DNA from: Bacteroidales bacterium
GTDB lineage: Bacteria; Bacteroidota; Bacteroidia; Bacteroidales; F082
Reading direction: 5' to 3'
DNA length: 33,515 nucleotides
NCBI GenBank assembly: GCA_024400195.1
Contig: JAKSNC010000024.1
Location: 1-33,515, forward strand
Shown in pieces: positions 30,192-33,515 of this stretch. The notes under the pieces are model-generated. The model saw only the letters and a program-made list of their open reading frames with translations. It searched no databases and was not told the origin of the DNA. A program made the translations under genes and the position numbers. Numbering within the stretch: position 1 is the first letter of the stretch; each line of letters opens with the position of its first letter.

Positions 30192-32837
30192 TTGCAAACA
30201 AAGAAGACATACAGGATTTTTATTACGACTTTTATCATCGTTTTTTTTACTGCGGCGGTAAATCGTTTGTTTGCACAAAATAACGACACGTTGATTATCA
30301 TTCCAGATAGGCCAATCGATACGTTGGTGATGGACACGTTGGTGACGGACACGATAGTCATACAGGATACTGTTTCTAAAAAGAAAGACGCTATCGAGAG
30401 TAAGATTGAAAGGACGTGTGCCGATTCTACGGTTCAGGATTTCAAGCACAATAAGATTTTTTATTACGGTGATGCGCAGGTCAAGTATGAAGACATCACT
30501 ATCGAAGCTGATTACATTGAGTTCGATTTCGTTTCTCACATAGTTCTCGCGCACGGAATGCCCGATTCGACAGGTTCTATAGCCGGAACGCCCGTCTTTT
30601 ATCAGGGAAAGCAGAAATACGAGTCGAAAGAGATGACTTTTAATTTCGACACCAAGAAAGGCATTATACGTCAGGTCTTTACCGAAGACGCGACGGGTTT
30701 CCTTCACGGAAGCAAGGTGAAGAGAATGAGCGACAACACAATCAACATGAGGTCTGGCTCATTCACGACGTGCAGCAACAAGGATCATCCTCATTATGAG
30801 TTTCATTTCACCAAGGCGAGGGTCATTCCCGATGATAAGATTGTCACGAAAATGGCTTATTTCAAACTCGAAGAGACGCCTTTGCCGGTCGGAGTGCCTT
30901 TCGGAATATTCCCGAGCAGCAAGGGACAGCGGTCGGGAGTCATCTTTCCGGCATGGGGCGAATCGGCCAACAGGGGTTTCTACCTCGAAAACGGCGGTTT
31001 TTATTTCGGCATCTCTGAAAAGGTTGACTTTCAGATACTCGGCGACATCTACACACATGGCAGCTGGGCAGTGAAACCGACTTTGCGTTACGCTTCAAGG
31101 TATAGATATTCAGGTTCTCTCGTCGCGTCGTTTGCAGAAAACAAAGTCGGTTCACAAGGTTCGTCGGATTATACTGAGAGTACCGATTTCAAGATACGTT
31201 GGATTCATCAGCAGGACAAGAAGGCACATCCGAAACGCTCATTTACCGCCAACGTATATGTGGTGAGTTCCAATTACAACAAATACAACGCCATTTCATC
31301 GACAGAATATCTGAGCAATACCTTTCAATCGAGTATTGCATATCAGACTTCGTTTGCCGACTTTCTGTATCTTACTTTAAATGGAAGCCACAGTCAGAAC
31401 ACGCTTTCTCACGAGATGTCGGTCTCGTTGCCTGAATTGTCGTTGACGATGAACAGAGTTTATCCGTTTAAGAATCTCGTCAAGCCGGGAAGCAGTTCTT
31501 TTCTGAAGGACATCAACATAAGTTATTCTCTTAACGGGAAAAACTATATGAGCCGCGCCGACAGCATTTTCTTTGACGGCGACTGGGTGAAGAAGCTGCA
31601 GAACGGTATTCAGCATAAAATACCGGTCAATGTTCCGATAAAGATTTTCAAATACTTCACTTGGACTACGTCTGCCAATCTCTCCGACAAGATGTATCTT
31701 GACCATTATGAGCAGAATTTCGTCGATGATGCCGTCAAAGTTGACACGGTTTCGGGTTTCAGCAACGTCTTCACGTATGATCTTTCATCGAGTATTACTA
31801 CGAAAATCTATGGCCAGCTTAACTTCAGGAAAGGTCCTGTGCGCGCGATAAGGCACGTCGTAACGCCTACTGTCGGCTATTCTCACACGCCTGATTATAC
31901 AAGTGGTGCGTGGGATTATTACGGCACGTATTTCGATGCTGAGGGTTTGGAGCATTTGTATGACAAATACAGCGGCAAGATTTATGGCGGCAGCAGTGGG
32001 CGGAGAACGGATAATCTCAGATTCAGTATTTCGAACAACCTCGAGATAAAGATTCCATGGTCGGCAGATACTGTTACCGGAATGAAGAAGATAGCACTCA
32101 TTGAAGACCTCACCTTGTCGGGAAGTTACAATATGGCCGCCGACTCGCTGAAGTGGTCGTGTCTTTCTGTAAGCGGCCGCACGACGCTGTTTAAGAATTT
32201 TTCGGTGCAATACACGGGCTTGTTTGACCCATACGCCCTCGACTCGACGGGAACGAAAAACATCAACAAGTTCGAGTGGGATGTCAATAACCGTCTGTTC
32301 AGAAAGAAGAGTGCCGCGTGGAACTTCAGTTTTTCATATCAGATGAATAACGACACCTTTAAGAAAGACAAAAAGGATAAAGACAAAGACAAAACAGACC
32401 TCACGAACAGAGAATACAATCCCGACCTCGTTTCGGAAGCCGAGATAACCGACATCAGAATGCATCCCGATGAATATGTTGACTGGACGATGAACTGGTC
32501 GTTGGCATTGAGTTATAACTTGAGGATAACCAACACACCGACGTATATCAACTATATCACCAAGGACAACCGCGCTGTCGTTCATACACTTAGTTTGAAG
32601 GGAGATGTGAAGCTGTCAGAGAAATGGAAAGTTGCGGCGCAGACTGGCTGGGATTTCGAGGCAGGAAAACTGTCGTACACCTCAATAACTCTGTATCGCG
32701 ACCTTCACTGCTGGGAGATGCGTTTCAACTGGATACCGCTCGGTTCGTACAAAAGTTGGAACTTCTGCATCAACATCAAGGCATCGGCACTTCAGGACCT
32801 GAAGCTGACGAAGAAGAGGGACTACAGGGATTTTTAG
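30192..32837 (+). CDS. lptD: LPS-assembly outer-membrane protein LptD (OstA-like)
   Basis: An 881-residue outer-membrane protein that inserts lipopolysaccharide into the outer leaflet. A signal peptide (about 1-29, IFITTFIIVFFTAAVNRLFAQ) is followed by an OstA/LptA-like periplasmic domain (about 75-200, with YGDAQVKYEDITIEADYIEF and GRMSD-type beta-jellyroll turns). The long LptD barrel comes next, including VPFGIFPSSKGQRSGVIFP and HVVTPTVGYSHTPDY. No cysteine pattern like that of E. coli LptD is evident, as is usual in this phylum. The start is TTG 30192. No upstream in-frame ATG exists before a stop at 30168-30170, and TTG places the signal peptide correctly. A lysine/aspartate-rich stretch near residues 724-736 is encoded by near-repeats of AAAGAC. 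It is transcribed alone, divergent from the amidase. Confidence 0.93.
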   Translation: MQTKKTYRIFITTFIIVFFTAAVNRLFAQNNDTLIIIPDRPIDTLVMDTLVTDTIVIQDTVSKKKDAIESKIERTCADSTVQDFKHNKIFYYGDAQVKYEDITIEADYIEFDFVSHIVLAHGMPDSTGSIAGTPVFYQGKQKYESKEMTFNFDTKKGIIRQVFTEDATGFLHGSKVKRMSDNTINMRSGSFTTCSNKDHPHYEFHFTKARVIPDDKIVTKMAYFKLEETPLPVGVPFGIFPSSKGQRSGVIFPAWGESANRGFYLENGGFYFGISEKVDFQILGDIYTHGSWAVKPTLRYASRYRYSGSLVASFAENKVGSQGSSDYTESTDFKIRWIHQQDKKAHPKRSFTANVYVVSSNYNKYNAISSTEYLSNTFQSSIAYQTSFADFLYLTLNGSHSQNTLSHEMSVSLPELSLTMNRVYPFKNLVKPGSSSFLKDINISYSLNGKNYMSRADSIFFDGDWVKKLQNGIQHKIPVNVPIKIFKYFTWTTSANLSDKMYLDHYEQNFVDDAVKVDTVSGFSNVFTYDLSSSITTKIYGQLNFRKGPVRAIRHVVTPTVGYSHTPDYTSGAWDYYGTYFDAEGLEHLYDKYSGKIYGGSSGRRTDNLRFSISNNLEIKIPWSADTVTGMKKIALIEDLTLSGSYNMAADSLKWSCLSVSGRTTLFKNFSVQYTGLFDPYALDSTGTKNINKFEWDVNNRLFRKKSAAWNFSFSYQMNNDTFKKDKKDKDKDKTDLTNREYNPDLVSEAEITDIRMHPDEYVDWTMNWSLALSYNLRITNTPTYINYITKDNRAVVHTLSLKGDVKLSEKWKVAAQTGWDFEAGKLSYTSITLYRDLHCWEMRFNWIPLGSYKSWNFCINIKASALQDLKLTKKRDYRDF

Positions 32838-32863
32838 GACATTTGCTTGGGCAAATGGCTTTT
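32838..32863 (+). terminator. Possible weak terminator after lptD
   Basis: CATTTGC (32840-32846) and GCAAATG (32851-32857) form a perfect seven-bp stem with a TTGG loop directly after the lptD stop, followed by only four T residues (32860-32863). Confidence 0.35.
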
Positions 32864-32934
32864 CCAAACATAGCATATAGGATAGAGTTTTAGGCGTAGC
32901 CGCCGTATAAAAATCTTAGGAGTCGAACCTCATG

Positions 32935-33273
32935 TCAAATCCTGTCTTGTTTCGGCAACTTCTTGTTCACTTCGTCCCAAGCGTGTTGCGCAAGTTCCTG
33001 AATGAGTGTGTCTTCCAATCCTCGGTTGAGCCAGATTTGGTTCCAATATTTCTTGTTCCAATGATGGGCACCTTCGATGGCGTTGTATTGTTCGCGCAAC
33101 TCGATGGCCTTTTCAGGGTCGCATTTCATCACCACCAATTCGGGTTTGTCCAAAATGATGGCGGCAAAGATTTTCCCCTTGATGCGGAACACCAAAACGG
33201 TGTCATCGAAAGGCATGTCTTCGGTGGCGCAAGGCAAAGAGAGGCAATATTCGCGGAATGATTCGATGTTCAT
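32935..33273 (-). CDS. MmcQ/YjbR family protein
   Basis: A 112-residue protein of the MmcQ/YjbR family (CyaY-like fold; often annotated as DNA-binding). The family pattern is clear: MNIESFREYCLSLP at the N-terminus, then EDMPFDDTVLVFRIKGKIFA, KPELVVMKCDPEKAIELREQ, and a C-terminal helix after the conserved W-N-x-I-W-L turn. Length is normal. Its physiological role is not established in the family. It lies 29 bases after the DUF1016-family gene on the same strand and is convergent with lptD. No consensus -7 box was found directly upstream, so it may be co-transcribed with that gene. Confidence 0.88.
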   Translation of the reverse strand: MNIESFREYCLSLPCATEDMPFDDTVLVFRIKGKIFAAIILDKPELVVMKCDPEKAIELREQYNAIEGAHHWNKKYWNQIWLNRGLEDTLIQELAQHAWDEVNKKLPKQDRI

Positions 33274-33302
33274 GGGAAAAATGTTTTATTATTCGATAGT
33301 TT

Positions 33303-33515
33303 TCATTCCTTATTCTCACAATCACATTTGTAGTCGAACCTCTCTTTTGCTGCTTCCAAGGATTTCTGAATTTGACGCATCAGCACTTCTCTTGGCGGCA
33401 ACTCCGTCATGTATTGGGCGACTTTAATGCCTGCCTTGTCAAGTTGCAGAAGCTCAATCTGTTCCTCGCTTCCTTCGGTACAAAGCAACAGGCCAAGTGG
33501 AGTTTCTTCGCCAGG
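33303..33515 (-). CDS. DUF1016/YhcG-type PD-(D/E)XK nuclease family protein, C-terminal fragment
   Basis: The 3' end of a gene cut by the window edge; 70 codons are visible and the frame is open to 33515. The segment PGEETPLGLLLCTEGSEEQI followed by AQYMTELPPREVLMRQI is the C-terminal signature of DUF1016 proteins (YhcG group), whose C-terminal domain is a PD-(D/E)XK nuclease fold and whose N-terminal domain is helical. Members are common in accessory regions and near restriction-modification genes, but their function is largely unproven. Only the very end is visible, so the nuclease residues cannot be checked. The gene precedes the YjbR-like gene by 29 bases. Confidence 0.8.
   Translation of the reverse strand, partial: PGEETPLGLLLCTEGSEEQIELLQLDKAGIKVAQYMTELPPREVLMRQIQKSLEAAKERFDYKCDCENKE

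Noticed and set aside
32895-32912. Small GC-rich hairpin between lptD and the YjbR-like gene
   Set aside because: The stem is four base pairs at best and is not followed by a T tract on either strand.

Overview
The window looks like a chromosomal segment of a Bacteroidota (probably Bacteroidales-like) bacterium. The evidence is a complete gldKLMN/porKLMN type IX secretion (T9SS) cluster with PorP/SprF, a PorW/SprE lipoprotein, a T9SS cargo protein with a C-terminal sorting domain, a Bacteroidota-type LptD, a bactofilin, a DUF3822-rsmD pair, and many promoters with the phylum's -7 box TAnnTTTG and no Shine-Dalgarno sites. No tRNA, rRNA, CRISPR, insertion sequence or phage genes were seen.

Layout. 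68-862 (-): nitrilase-fold omega-amidase. 957-10987 (+): dnaX, a PlsC-like acyltransferase, a membrane protein resembling an M23 peptidase without its peptidase domain, rseP, porP/sprF, gldK, gldL, gldM, gldN, closed by a strong terminator. 11062-13164 (+): recG. 13171-13258: an 8-bp-period repeat array between convergent genes. 13267-15166 (-): rsmD, a DUF3822 protein and a small pseudopilin-like protein. 15332-18862 (+): a GH29 alpha-fucosidase lipoprotein and a BspA-like leucine-rich repeat protein with a T9SS sorting domain. 19071-26320 (-): rpmF (L32) and its DUF177 partner, then an S41 peptidase, a Bax-inhibitor-1 family protein, folE, a small membrane protein, a bactofilin and porW/sprE. 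26321-26630: a second repeat-rich region related to the first. 26627-30148 (-): a GT39-type glycosyltransferase, an unknown two-helix membrane protein and an N-acetylmuramoyl-L-alanine amidase. 30192-32837 (+): lptD. 32935-33515 (-): a YjbR/MmcQ protein and the 3' end of a DUF1016 nuclease-family gene.

How the genes fit together. Much of the window concerns building and using the envelope. GldKLMN, PorP and PorW form the T9SS motor, periplasmic ring and outer-membrane parts. The leucine-rich repeat protein is a likely substrate. LptD inserts LPS, to which many T9SS cargoes are anchored in this phylum. RseP, the S41 protease, the amidase and bactofilin belong to envelope stress response, proteolysis and wall remodelling. 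DnaX, RecG, RsmD, L32 and FolE are housekeeping genes.

Most unusual points: two related intergenic arrays with a strict 8-bp register; an in-frame A-AAA-AAG frameshift heptamer in dnaX; a pseudopilin-like/DUF3822 gene pair that may be a divergent pilin/PilM-like module; and an M23-family protein lacking the peptidase domain. All calls come from reading the sequence; no database search was run.
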